Both the position numbers and the translations under genes were made by a program. Below the pieces are notes generated by a model, which ran no database searches, was not told the DNA's origin, and saw nothing but the letters and a program-made list of their open reading frames with translations. Positions 7,434 to 16,196 of a DNA stretch of 64,000 nt are shown here, piece by piece. Source of the DNA: Alphaproteobacteria bacterium (GTDB lineage Bacteria; Pseudomonadota; Alphaproteobacteria; Puniceispirillales; Marisalimonadaceae). How positions within the stretch are numbered: the first letter of the stretch is position 1; each line of letters begins with the position of its first letter. The stretch covers positions 1 to 64,000 of the forward strand of contig SGYL01000006.1 of assembly GCA_004213885.1 (NCBI GenBank), read 5' to 3'.

Positions 7434-8744
7434 TTAATCATTCTTTCTTCTAGCATATATTGACATTCTATGAGCATCTAATCCTTCTGCCTCTGCTAAA
7501 ATTTCTGCATGTTTCCCAAGATCATTTAAATTATGTTCATTACATTGAACAAAAGTTGTTCTTCGTAAAAAGTCATTTGTACCAAGTCCACTAGAAAACC
7601 TTGCTGTTCCTTCTGTTGGCAAAACGTGATTTGGACCAGCAATATAATCTCCAATAGCTTCAGGTGTATAGTTACCTAAAAAGATTGATCCAGCATTATT
7701 AATTTCATCTAAATAAAGTTTAGGATTTTCTATGCAAAGTTCTAAATGCTCAGGAGCAATTTGATTAATTAGATTTATACATTCATTTATATGATCAACT
7801 ATTAATATTAATCCATTATTATACCAAGAACTTGAAGCAATTTGTTTTCTAGGTAATATCTCTAATAATTTAATAATCTGATTTTCTACATTCTTTGCAA
7901 ATTTCTCATCATTAGTTATTAAAATAGACTGAGCGTTTTCATCATGTTCAGCTTGTGATAATAAGTCTATAGCAATCCACTCTGGATTGTTTTTATTATC
8001 TGCAACTATTAAAACTTCTGAAGGACCTGCAACTGAATCAATTCCTACTTTACCAAATAATTGTCTTTTAGCTTCCGCAACATAAGCATTTCCTGGACCA
8101 ACAATTTTATCAACTTTTTTTAAATCTTTAGTTCCAAAAGCTAATGCAGCTATAGCATGAGCTCCTCCCATCCTATAAAATTCTGTTACTTCTGCTAAAT
8201 ATGCAGCTGCTAACAATATTTCTGAATTTTTTTCAAAATTAATTGGTGATACTAACACTCTTTCCTCAACTCCAGCTACTAAAGCTGGTATCGCATTCAT
8301 TAACACTGAGGAGGGATAAAGTGCTTTTCCTCCTGGTGCATAAAAACCAACTCTTTTTATAGGAGAATATTTTATTCCTAAATTAACACCAAGTTCATCT
8401 TCATAGTCGAATCCACTTGGCTTTTGCTTTTCATGAAATGATTTGATTCTAGAAGATGCAATTTTCATAGCGTTTTTCAAATCGATTGGAAGATCATCAA
8501 AGGCTTTTTTTAATAATTTATTTTCAATTCTAATATCATCTAAATTAGAACAACTAATATTATCAAATTTATTTATCATAGTAATTAAAGAATTATCACC
8601 ATGTGTTTTTATTTGACTAGTTATATCAAAAACAATTTTTTCAATATCAACATCTGAAATATTTTTACTTCTTAAAAATACATTTAGTTTTTCATCAAAA
8701 TTATCTTCCTTAGAATAAAGATATTTAACTTTATTATTAATCAT
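7434..8744 (-). CDS. hisD: Histidinol dehydrogenase
   Basis: Catalyses the last two NAD-dependent steps of histidine synthesis, histidinol to histidine, using zinc. The Rossmann region contains YAPGGKALYPSSVLMN, followed by VGPGNAYVAEAKRQLFG and AGPSEVL; the active-site segment GPNHVLPTEGTARFSSGL holds the conserved histidine, and the zinc-ligand region SQAEHDENAQ is present. I chose the ATG at 8744, which has AAGGG about nine bases upstream and overlaps the hisG stop by eight bases; an in-frame TTG at 8759 is less likely. It forms hisG-hisD with the gene before it. Confidence 0.95.
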   Translation of the reverse strand: MINNKVKYLYSKEDNFDEKLNVFLRSKNISDVDIEKIVFDITSQIKTHGDNSLITMINKFDNISCSNLDDIRIENKLLKKAFDDLPIDLKNAMKIASSRIKSFHEKQKPSGFDYEDELGVNLGIKYSPIKRVGFYAPGGKALYPSSVLMNAIPALVAGVEERVLVSPINFEKNSEILLAAAYLAEVTEFYRMGGAHAIAALAFGTKDLKKVDKIVGPGNAYVAEAKRQLFGKVGIDSVAGPSEVLIVADNKNNPEWIAIDLLSQAEHDENAQSILITNDEKFAKNVENQIIKLLEILPRKQIASSSWYNNGLILIVDHINECINLINQIAPEHLELCIENPKLYLDEINNAGSIFLGNYTPEAIGDYIAGPNHVLPTEGTARFSSGLGTNDFLRRTTFVQCNEHNLNDLGKHAEILAEAEGLDAHRMSIYARRKND

Positions 8745-9393
8745 GTAAAAGCCCTTCAAACTTTTTTATAATTTGATTAATTTCCTTAAAATTTGTTTTA
8801 TATGCATTTCTATTGACAGCTAATCTCGTAGAAACTTTCATAATCTCTTCAATTTCAATTAAACCATTAGCTTTTAATGTTTCACCACTTTCAGAAAGGT
8901 CAACAATTCTTCTACATAATCCCATAGATGGAGCCAGTTCCATCGCACCATTTAGTTTTATACAATCAGCATGTACACCCCTTTTTTTAAAATGCTCACT
9001 TGTTAAGTTTGGATATTTTGTTGCCACTCTAACATAACTCCAAGTCAAAGGATCTTCATCACTTAAAATTTCTTTAGTGGTGGCAACTACTAATCTACAT
9101 AAACCAATTTTAAGATCAATAGGTGAATAAATTTCAGAATGATTAAATTCTTCTAAAACATCACTACCAATTATAGCTATATGTGCCGCCCCATAAATTA
9201 GAAATGTTGCTACGTCAAAAGATCTAACAAGAATTAATTTTATATTAGAAATATTAGTTTCAAACTTTAATTTCCTATCTTTCTCGTTAAAAAAAGACTT
9301 TTCAGGAATAATACCAACCTTATCAAAAATTGGTAAAACTTGTTTCAATATTCTTCCTTTTGGAAGAGCTATAATTATATCTTTATCATTCAT
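8737..9393 (-). CDS. hisG: ATP phosphoribosyltransferase, short (HisZ-dependent) form
   Basis: First enzyme of histidine synthesis, joining ATP and PRPP. It begins MNDKDIIIALPKGRILKQ and contains AAHIAIIGSDVLEE and LVVATTKEI; there is no C-terminal regulatory ACT-like domain. At 218 residues it is the short form, which in known systems needs the HisZ regulatory subunit. No hisZ is in this window. The ATG at 9393 is preferred over an upstream TTG that would extend it into the previous gene. It overlaps hisD by eight bases. Confidence 0.93.
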   Translation of the reverse strand: MNDKDIIIALPKGRILKQVLPIFDKVGIIPEKSFFNEKDRKLKFETNISNIKLILVRSFDVATFLIYGAAHIAIIGSDVLEEFNHSEIYSPIDLKIGLCRLVVATTKEILSDEDPLTWSYVRVATKYPNLTSEHFKKRGVHADCIKLNGAMELAPSMGLCRRIVDLSESGETLKANGLIEIEEIMKVSTRLAVNRNAYKTNFKEINQIIKKFEGLLHD

Positions 9394-9403
9394 GTTAATT
9401 TGT

Positions 9404-9874
9404 CTATTTATGCATTGGTTTTTTACCAGTTGGCCATGGCATGTCAAGATCATCTAGATAAATTTCTATTTTTTCTATAAAAAGTTTAATTGTTACATCT
9501 AAAGAAAAATTTAATGTTAATTCATTTTTATCATAATCGACTGATAGTAAATTTATAAATTTTGAAGAATTAATTTTGTCTTTATTTGTATAAGTTATCT
9601 TATTTACATTACAAATTCTTATTCCAGAAACAACTCGATAAAATGTTTCATTTTTTATTTTTTTTTCTACAAATTCCCAGCAAAACCTAGAAAAAGTTGC
9701 AATCAATATTTTATCACTCTTATTATAAATAATTTCATCAATGGAAAATATACCATCTTGACATAATGTAGAAAAAATTTTTATTTCATCTTTATTTAAA
9801 AATTTTATTTTTAATTTTTTAAAATCATATTCATTGAGATGGTCGGAAATATTTCTTTTATCTTTAGATTTCAT
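9404..9874 (-). CDS. DUF2948 family protein
   Basis: A 156-residue protein of unknown function. The order murA-this gene-hisG-hisD is the usual alphaproteobacterial setting of DUF2948, and the sequence fits: an acidic and basic N-terminal helix, an RFCWEFVEKK segment, a YRVVSGIRICNVNKI strand, and the C-terminal LDDLDMPWPTGKKPMHK tail, where the family's conserved WPT motif is visible. No signal peptide or membrane segment. It begins two bases after the murA stop, so it is probably co-transcribed with murA. Confidence 0.8.
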   Translation of the reverse strand: MKSKDKRNISDHLNEYDFKKLKIKFLNKDEIKIFSTLCQDGIFSIDEIIYNKSDKILIATFSRFCWEFVEKKIKNETFYRVVSGIRICNVNKITYTNKDKINSSKFINLLSVDYDKNELTLNFSLDVTIKLFIEKIEIYLDDLDMPWPTGKKPMHK

Positions 9875-9876
9875 GA

Positions 9877-11127
9877 TTATCCTATGTGTGCCCCTATATT
9901 AAATAATTTTTCTTCGAAATTTTCGTATCCCCTTTTTAAATGAGATAAATCATTAACAACACTCTCACCATTTGCATTTAGACTTGCTGCTATTAAGGAC
10001 ATAGAAGCTCTCAGATCAGTAGCTTTAACCGAAGCACCTTGTAATCGCTTTACTCCATCAACAATAGCTTTATTTCCATCAATTTTAATAGATGCCTTCA
10101 TTTTAGACAACTCAGGGACATGCATAAATCTATTTTCAAATATATTTTCTTCAATTACCGATTTTCCATTTGCTATACACATTAAACTCATAAACTGAGC
10201 TTGCAAGTCTGTTGGAAAACCAGGATGAGGTTCGGTTTGAATATCTACTGGAACAATTTCACTAACCCCTTTTATTTTTACAGTATCATTGTAAACTTCA
10301 ACTCTAATATTTGTTTGTTTTAATTTTTTAAAAAAAACTTTTAAATCCTTTGGATTTGAATTGAGTAAGTTTAACTCACCTTTTGTAATTCCTGCAATTA
10401 TAGCAAATGAACCTGCTTCAATTCTATCAGGTATAACTGAATATGTGACAGGATTTAATTTTGAAACACCTTCTATTTCAATTATATCTGTACCTAACCC
10501 TTTAATATTTGCTCCTGCCAAATTTAGACAGTTACCTAAATCAACTATTTCAGGCTCTTGAGCAGCATTATAAATTTTTGTTTTACCAATTGCTAAAGTT
10601 GCCGCCATGATTGCACATTCTGTGGCTCCAACAGAAACTTGAGGAAATTTTATTTCATTTCCAATAAATTTCCCTTGGGGTAGAGTAGCTCTCAAAAATC
10701 CATTTTGTAGATATGTTTCAGCTCCGAGTTGTTTTAGTGCATCTATATGATAATTGATTGGACGTTCTCCAATTTCACAACCACCAGGCATTGGAATTAA
10801 AGCATTATGTCTCTTAGATAAAAGAGGAGCTAACACTAAAATTGAAGCTCTCATTTTAGATACTAATTCTTTTGGTGCTTCGATATTTTGTGGTTCACCA
10901 TGAAAATCAATGACACCATCGTAAAATTTTGTCATTACACCTAAAGCATTTATTAATTTTATCATTAATCTCGTATCTGCTAAATCAGGTACATTTTTTA
11001 ATGTAAAACTCTTATCAAATAATAAAGAAATGGAAATAAGAGGTAAAACTGCATTTTTTGCACCACTAATTTTGACATCACCAAAAAGTGGCTTACCCCC
11101 TTGTATAATTAATCTATCGTTACTCAT
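9877..11127 (-). CDS. murA: UDP-N-acetylglucosamine 1-carboxyvinyltransferase
   Basis: First committed step of peptidoglycan synthesis: transfers enolpyruvate from PEP to UDP-GlcNAc in the cytoplasm. The 416-residue protein starts with GGKPLFGDVKISGAKNA, where the lysine binds PEP, and carries PGGCEIGERPI, whose cysteine is the catalytic acid and the fosfomycin target, so the enzyme should be drug-sensitive. The C-terminal TDLQAQFMSL and DLRASMSLI motifs are normal. Its ATG overlaps the end of a 56-codon gene upstream. Confidence 0.96.
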   Translation of the reverse strand: MSNDRLIIQGGKPLFGDVKISGAKNAVLPLISISLLFDKSFTLKNVPDLADTRLMIKLINALGVMTKFYDGVIDFHGEPQNIEAPKELVSKMRASILVLAPLLSKRHNALIPMPGGCEIGERPINYHIDALKQLGAETYLQNGFLRATLPQGKFIGNEIKFPQVSVGATECAIMAATLAIGKTKIYNAAQEPEIVDLGNCLNLAGANIKGLGTDIIEIEGVSKLNPVTYSVIPDRIEAGSFAIIAGITKGELNLLNSNPKDLKVFFKKLKQTNIRVEVYNDTVKIKGVSEIVPVDIQTEPHPGFPTDLQAQFMSLMCIANGKSVIEENIFENRFMHVPELSKMKASIKIDGNKAIVDGVKRLQGASVKATDLRASMSLIAASLNANGESVVNDLSHLKRGYENFEEKLFNIGAHIG

Positions 11128-11290
11128 TATTTAATTTTTTATGAAGTAGGCTGGAATATCCAACTTTTAAAAGTCTTTTTCCTTTGATATTTTTTTCATC
11201 ACGATTACTGATTTGTTTCTTTCTAAGTTTTATATTTTCTTTCAATGCTGAAGAAAGTTTTTCTTTTTTATTGATAGTTTTTTTTGACAT
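11120..11290 (-). CDS. Small basic protein of unknown function upstream of murA
   Basis: A 56-residue lysine-rich protein starting MSKKTINKKEKLSSALKENI and ending KVGYSSLLHKKLNNE. The high basic content suggests binding to nucleic acid or ribosomes, but no family is recognised. Its stop overlaps the murA start by eight bases (ATGAGTAA), which implies translation coupling with murA and supports it as a real gene. There are no cysteines or membrane segments. Confidence 0.65.
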   Translation of the reverse strand: MSKKTINKKEKLSSALKENIKLRKKQISNRDEKNIKGKRLLKVGYSSLLHKKLNNE

Positions 11291-11355
11291 TATTAATAAT
11301 AATTTACTATATAATAGTTAAGTTCTAGTGTTATGTCTAGATCAACTGAAAATAA

Positions 11356-11431
11356 GCCGCCATAGCTCCAGCGGTAGAGCGCGTCATTGGTAATGACGAG
11401 GTCACTGGTTCAAATCCAGTTGGCGGCACCA
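11356..11431 (+). tRNA. tRNA-Thr (GGT)
   Basis: A 76-base cloverleaf with encoded CCA. Acceptor GCCGCCA pairs with TGGCGGC; the anticodon stem CGTCA/TGACG encloses the loop TTGGTAA, giving anticodon GGT for threonine. The T arm contains GGTTCAAATCC. It is on the plus strand and converges on pheT, 18 bases away. Confidence 0.96.
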
Positions 11432-11449
11432 AAACAAAACATATAATTA

Positions 11450-13852
11450 TTAATGAGATCTTATTTCTGCTGCAAATGTTTTAAATACACGATCAATAAT
11501 TTTAGAACTTAATTTTTCTAAATCATCATCAGTTAATGATTTATCTGCAGGTTGAATTACAATAGATAATGAAACAGATTTTTTATCTTTCGGAATATTA
11601 TTTCCTTGGTAAACATCAAAAACTGAAATCTCTTGAATTAATATCTTATCAATTAATTTAATCTCATTTATTAAATCCTCAACATTTAATTCATTATCGA
11701 TTAAAAAAGAAAAATCTCTTGATAGAGATTGTAAATGATTTAATTTAAGTAATGGTTTTGATAATACCTTTCTCTTTGGTGATGGTAATTTATCTAGATA
11801 TATTTCGAAACCAAAAAATTCTATTTTTTTATCTTTTTGGTTTGTACAAAAAGGATTAATCTGACCAAAAGAAGCTATAGTTATATTACCTAATTTAAAT
11901 AAAGCGCTTCTTCCAGGATGAAAATAATTTGGTGCTTCACTATATATTTTTAAACGTGACACCGGAAACTCAAGAACATTTAAAACAGCCAAAATATCAG
12001 ATTTTACATCATAAAAATCAAATTTTAATTCACTATTTTTCCAATTTTTATTAATTTTATTACCACATCTTATCCCAGTAACAACGTTGTACTGATCTTC
12101 ACAATTATCACCTTTATATATCGGTCCTACTTCAAACAAAGATAAATTAGTGATACCTCTTTTAATGTTTTCATTACATACATTAATCAGATTTGGAATA
12201 ATGGAAGGTCTTAAATGTGACAAATCTGATGAAATAGGGTTAACTAAATTTAAATTTTCTTCTCCACCTCCAAATCGTTTAGCATTTAATTTATCTAAAA
12301 ATGAGAAAGTAATTACTTCGTTAAAACCTCTTGTTGAAAGACATTTTCTTGAATAAAGACTTAATCTTTGTTTAAGACCTAAACTTGGTTTTGTAATATA
12401 GCTTTTTACTGGTAAAACATTTGTTGGTATTTTTTCATAGCCAAAAATTCTAATGATTTCTTCAACTAAATCTTCACTTCTTTCAACATCATTTCTCCAT
12501 GAAGGTACAACTACATTCCAATTTTTATTATTTTTTTTAACTTCAAATCCAAGCTTTGTAAGAATAACTTCAACTTTACTTTCATCAATATCAACACCTG
12601 TAAGCTTTTTTATAATTTTAAAATCAAATATTATGTCTTTATTAGATTTCTTTTGAGCAATAGAAACTATATTACTACATGATCCTCCACATATATCATT
12701 GATAAGTTTAGATGCATAAATAACTCCAACTTCAGGAGAATTGAAATCTAATCCTCTTTCAAATCTATACCTAGCGTCAGAATTGATATTTAAATATCGT
12801 CCGGTTTTAGCGATCGAAATTGGACAAAATATTGCTGCTTCTAAAAAAAATTCGGTTGTATTTTCATCAACACCTGTCCTCGAACCTCCCATAATCCCTG
12901 CAAGATCATCAACGCCTTTTTTATCACTTATAACTAACATTGAATCATCTAATTCATAAGTTTTTCCATTAAGTGCGTTAAACTGATCTCCTTTTTCTGA
13001 GATTCTAACAGTAAGAGTATTACCATCAATTTTATTTACATCATAAGCGTGCAAAGGACGACCTATATCCATCATAACATAGTTTGTTACATCTACTATA
13101 GAGGAAATTGGCCTTAAACCTACAGCAAGCAATCTATTAACCATCCATTGAGGGGATTTTATATTTTTTACGTTTCTAAAAGATCTTCCAAAAATAGACG
13201 GACACAAAGATTTTTTATCATCAGGAAGTTTAATTTCCCAATTTATTGAAGAATTAAATTCATCATTTAAATTATTTAATTTCAAAGGTTTCAATTCCCC
13301 AATACCAAAAGCCGACAAGTCTCTTGCAATTCCTCTTACGCCTAAACAATCTCCTCTATTTGGAGTTATTTCAATTTCAATTATAGAATCATCAATACCT
13401 AAATAATTAGAAACATTCTCATTTAAATTTATACTTTCAGGTAGTTCAATAATGCCATTATGATCATCTGAAATCTCTAATTCTTTTTCTGAACAAAGCA
13501 TTCCATTAGATTCAATATCCCTAATAATTGCTTTTTTTAAGGTCAAATCAATACCACCAATGTAAGTGCCAGATGGTGCAAAAACATATTTTTTATTTAA
13601 CTTTACATTTGGCGCTCCACAAACAACTTGTGTTTGTTCTTCATCAAATTGAATAATACACACATTTAATTTATCTGCATTTGGATGTTTTTTAACATCA
13701 ATTATCTTTGCAACTTTTAAATTTTTAACATCAGTCTTGTAGGTTTTAAGATTACTAACTTCTAGTCCAATTTTATTTAAACAATCAACTATTTCATTAA
13801 CATTTGCTGATGTGTTCAAATGATCCTTTAACCAAGAAAAAGTGAATTTCAT
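11450..13852 (-). CDS. pheT: Phenylalanyl-tRNA synthetase beta subunit
   Basis: The 800-residue large subunit of the heterotetrameric PheRS. Domains in order: EMAP/tRNA-binding OB fold at about 40-150 (VCGAPNVKLNKKYVFAP), B3/B4 editing domain around 210-390 (RPISSIVDVTNYVMMDIGRP), B5 domain about 400-475, catalytic-like core about 490-690, and FDX-ACB anticodon-binding domain from about 707 (LSRDFSFLID). Its start overlaps the pheS stop by four bases (ATGA). Complete and normal in length. Confidence 0.96.
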   Translation of the reverse strand: MKFTFSWLKDHLNTSANVNEIVDCLNKIGLEVSNLKTYKTDVKNLKVAKIIDVKKHPNADKLNVCIIQFDEEQTQVVCGAPNVKLNKKYVFAPSGTYIGGIDLTLKKAIIRDIESNGMLCSEKELEISDDHNGIIELPESINLNENVSNYLGIDDSIIEIEITPNRGDCLGVRGIARDLSAFGIGELKPLKLNNLNDEFNSSINWEIKLPDDKKSLCPSIFGRSFRNVKNIKSPQWMVNRLLAVGLRPISSIVDVTNYVMMDIGRPLHAYDVNKIDGNTLTVRISEKGDQFNALNGKTYELDDSMLVISDKKGVDDLAGIMGGSRTGVDENTTEFFLEAAIFCPISIAKTGRYLNINSDARYRFERGLDFNSPEVGVIYASKLINDICGGSCSNIVSIAQKKSNKDIIFDFKIIKKLTGVDIDESKVEVILTKLGFEVKKNNKNWNVVVPSWRNDVERSEDLVEEIIRIFGYEKIPTNVLPVKSYITKPSLGLKQRLSLYSRKCLSTRGFNEVITFSFLDKLNAKRFGGGEENLNLVNPISSDLSHLRPSIIPNLINVCNENIKRGITNLSLFEVGPIYKGDNCEDQYNVVTGIRCGNKINKNWKNSELKFDFYDVKSDILAVLNVLEFPVSRLKIYSEAPNYFHPGRSALFKLGNITIASFGQINPFCTNQKDKKIEFFGFEIYLDKLPSPKRKVLSKPLLKLNHLQSLSRDFSFLIDNELNVEDLINEIKLIDKILIQEISVFDVYQGNNIPKDKKSVSLSIVIQPADKSLTDDDLEKLSSKIIDRVFKTFAAEIRSH

Positions 13853-14964
13853 GAAAACACACCATTTAATCCAGAATGTAAATTGATCTCGTTAATTCCA
13901 AGGAACCCGTAATGTTTTAACCATCTTAAATCACTATCATAAAAAGGCCTTAAGTCTGGTATATTATATTTTAGCATAGTCAGCCTTTCCAAACCCATTC
14001 CAAAAGCAAATCCTTGGTATTTACTCGGATCAATACCTACCCCTTCTAAAACTTTTGGATGTACCATTCCTGATCCTAATACTTCAAGCCAGCTATCTCC
14101 CTGACCAATATCGAGTGTTCCATCTGAGAGTTTTTTATAGCCTATGTCAACCTCAGCAGATGGTTCAGTAAAAGGAAAGAAACTGGGCCTAAATCTTACA
14201 GAAAGGTTATTACTATTAAAATAGACTTTTAAAAATTCGATCAAAGTTCCTTTCAAATGACTCATATTTATATTTTCTCCTATTACTAATCCTTCACATT
14301 GGTGAAACATCGGAGAATGAGTTGCATCATGATCAGATCTATATGTTCTTCCCGGAACAATGACACGAATTTCTTTTGCTTGATCAATGTCAATTTTTTC
14401 TAAAGTTCTAATTTGTACTGGACTAGTATGAGTTCTTAATACTTTTCTAGTACCTTCTGAATTTGGTTGAAGATAGAATGTGTCATGTTCTTGTCTGGCA
14501 GGGTGCTCTAGGGGAATATTTAAAGCTGTAAAATTATAGTAATCAGTTTCAATGTCAGGACCCTCTTCTATATAAAACCCCATGTTTGCAAAAATAGCAG
14601 ATATTTCATCAATAGTTTTAGATAATGGATGTAATGTACCATATTGTTCATGATCATTTTCTAAAGTTATGTCTATTTTTTCTTCTAAAAGTTTTTGTTG
14701 AATTAATGCATCATTCAAATGAAGTTTTTTTTCTTCAATATTTTTGATTAATTTATTTTTCAGTAAATTTAATTTTTTTCCGATGTTAATCTTTTCAGAT
14801 TGTTCTAGATCCTTCATGGTTTTTAAAAAAGACGTTACCAAACCTTTTTTACCTAAATAAAAAATTCTAAGATCTTCTAATTCATTTAAATTTTTTGATT
14901 TGCTGATCTTCGTAATAGATTCTTCAGCAATTAACTCAATCTTATCTTTTATATCATCACTCAT
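13849..14964 (-). CDS. pheS: Phenylalanyl-tRNA synthetase alpha subunit
   Basis: Catalytic subunit that activates phenylalanine and charges tRNA-Phe. The first 100 residues form the expected tRNA-binding coiled coil, with many leucines and lysines. The class II core shows motif 2 at VIVPGRTYRSDHDATHSP and motif 3 at FAFGMGLERLTMLKYNI. At 371 residues it is slightly long, partly from a C-terminal tail. It sits between rplT and pheT, with pheT overlapping. Confidence 0.96.
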   Translation of the reverse strand: MSDDIKDKIELIAEESITKISKSKNLNELEDLRIFYLGKKGLVTSFLKTMKDLEQSEKINIGKKLNLLKNKLIKNIEEKKLHLNDALIQQKLLEEKIDITLENDHEQYGTLHPLSKTIDEISAIFANMGFYIEEGPDIETDYYNFTALNIPLEHPARQEHDTFYLQPNSEGTRKVLRTHTSPVQIRTLEKIDIDQAKEIRVIVPGRTYRSDHDATHSPMFHQCEGLVIGENINMSHLKGTLIEFLKVYFNSNNLSVRFRPSFFPFTEPSAEVDIGYKKLSDGTLDIGQGDSWLEVLGSGMVHPKVLEGVGIDPSKYQGFAFGMGLERLTMLKYNIPDLRPFYDSDLRWLKHYGFLGINEINLHSGLNGVFS

Positions 14965-14988
14965 CGAAAATATGATTAAATAAAGAAG

Positions 14989-15336
14989 TTAGTTTTTAAC
15001 TTTATCTACCAATAATTTGAATGCATCTGGTTCATTTACAGCTAATTCAGAAAGAACTTTTCTATCAAGTTCAATACCTTTTTTCTTTAAACCATTGATA
15101 AATGTAGAATATTTCATATCAAACTGTCTAACACCCGCATTTATTCGTTGAATCCAGAGAGATCTAAAATTTCTTTTATTAACTCTTCTATCTCTATATG
15201 CATAAGCACTAGCTTTTTCTACAGCCTGTAGAGCTACACCAAACAATTTTCTTCTGGCACCGTAATAACCTTTTGCAGCCTTTAAAATTTTTTGATGTCT
15301 AGCGTGTTTAGTAACGCCTCTTTTAACTCTTGACAT
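14989..15336 (-). CDS. rplT: 50S ribosomal protein L20
   Basis: A 115-residue basic protein starting [19 protein letters not shown] with the family motif [12 protein letters not shown] and [19 protein letters not shown]. It binds 23S rRNA early in 50S assembly. In many bacteria L20 also represses the infC-rpmI-rplT messenger; no leader structure could be confirmed here. It follows rpmI by 12 bases. Confidence 0.97.
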   Translation of the reverse strand: MSRVKRGVTKHARHQKILKAAKGYYGARRKLFGVALQAVEKASAYAYRDRRVNKRNFRSLWIQRINAGVRQFDMKYSTFINGLKKKGIELDRKVLSELAVNEPDAFKLLVDKVKN

Positions 15337-15348
15337 TGAATAACTCCA

Positions 15349-15546
15349 TTAAGAATATGGTAAGAATTGTTTAACTATCTTTGTGTCAGAATCACTAAGT
15401 ATCATTGTACCTCTAGCTTGCCTCTTCATTTTTTGAGACCTTCTTCTAAGATTATGACTTAAAAAAGCGGCACCAGATTTAATTTTACCAGAAGATGTAA
15501 CTTTAAACCTCTTTTTTGCACCACTCTTAGTTTTTAATTTAGACAT
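15349..15546 (-). CDS. rpmI: 50S ribosomal protein L35
   Basis: A 65-residue basic protein starting [20 protein letters not shown], with [17 protein letters not shown] in the middle, typical of L35. It is part of infC-rpmI-rplT and lies 65 bases after infC. The sequence and length are normal. Confidence 0.97.
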   Translation of the reverse strand: MSKLKTKSGAKKRFKVTSSGKIKSGAAFLSHNLRRRSQKMKRQARGTMILSDSDTKIVKQFLPYS

Positions 15547-15611
15547 AAATTACTCTCCAACTTGCTTATATACAATGGTTATTAACTAATCAACAATAAA
15601 TATAGAAATTT

Positions 15612-16145
15612 TTATTTTGGAGCTAAAACCATTACCATTTGTCTACCTTCTAACTTTGGTAATGCCTCAATTTTACTAAATGCGTCAGTCTCATCTTTTA
15701 CTCTATCAAGAACATTGCTACCAAGCTCTTGATGAACCATTTCTCGACCTCTAAATCTAAGAGTGATTTTAACTTTATCACCATTTTCAAGAAATTTTTT
15801 AACTGATTTAATTTTTACATCAAAATCATGAGAGTCTATATTAGGACGAAATTTTATTTCTTTAACATCTATAGTTTTTTGCTTTTTTCTAGCTTCATTT
15901 TTCCTTTTTTGGGATTCATATTTGTATTTACCATAATCTAATATCTTGCATACAGGTGGTGAAACATTTGGTTGTATTTCTACTAAATCAAGACCAATTG
16001 AACTTGCTGCTTGAAGAGCTTCATGAATAGATAGTATACCTAATTGTTTTCCTTGAGAATCTATACATCGGACCTGTTGAGCTGAGATTGAATTATTAAT
16101 TCTTGGTCCATCTTTAGCTGAAAAGCTAGATTTTGAATTGTTTAT
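15612..16145 (-). CDS. infC: Translation initiation factor IF-3, non-canonical start
   Basis: The frame gives a 177-residue IF-3: N-terminal domain with GPRINNSISAQQVRCID and LVEIQPNVSPPVCKILDYG, a lysine-rich linker (YESQKRKNEARKKQK), and a C-terminal domain with FRGREMVHQELG and EGRQMVMVLAPK. No ATG, GTG or TTG exists in frame before the conserved region. AGGAG at 16154-16158 stands eight bases from an ATA at 16143-16145 and only two from an ATT at 16149-16151, so ATA is the better fit by spacing, while ATT is the known E. coli infC start. IF-3 rejects such starts, so the gene should be repressed by its own product. It is followed by rpmI. Confidence 0.93.
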   Translation of the reverse strand: MNNSKSSFSAKDGPRINNSISAQQVRCIDSQGKQLGILSIHEALQAASSIGLDLVEIQPNVSPPVCKILDYGKYKYESQKRKNEARKKQKTIDVKEIKFRPNIDSHDFDVKIKSVKKFLENGDKVKITLRFRGREMVHQELGSNVLDRVKDETDAFSKIEALPKLEGRQMVMVLAPK

Positions 16146-16153
16146 ACTAATTT

Positions 16154-16158
16154 CTCCT
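16154..16158 (-). promoter_or_regulatory. Shine-Dalgarno site of infC that decides its start
   Basis: AGGAG on the minus strand, eight bases before ATA and two before ATT. Normal spacing of five to nine bases favours ATA as the initiation codon of infC; ATT would need an unusually short spacing. Confidence 0.6.
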
Positions 16159-16196
16159 ATAAATGTTGTTATAAAATATACTTTTTGAAAAAATTT

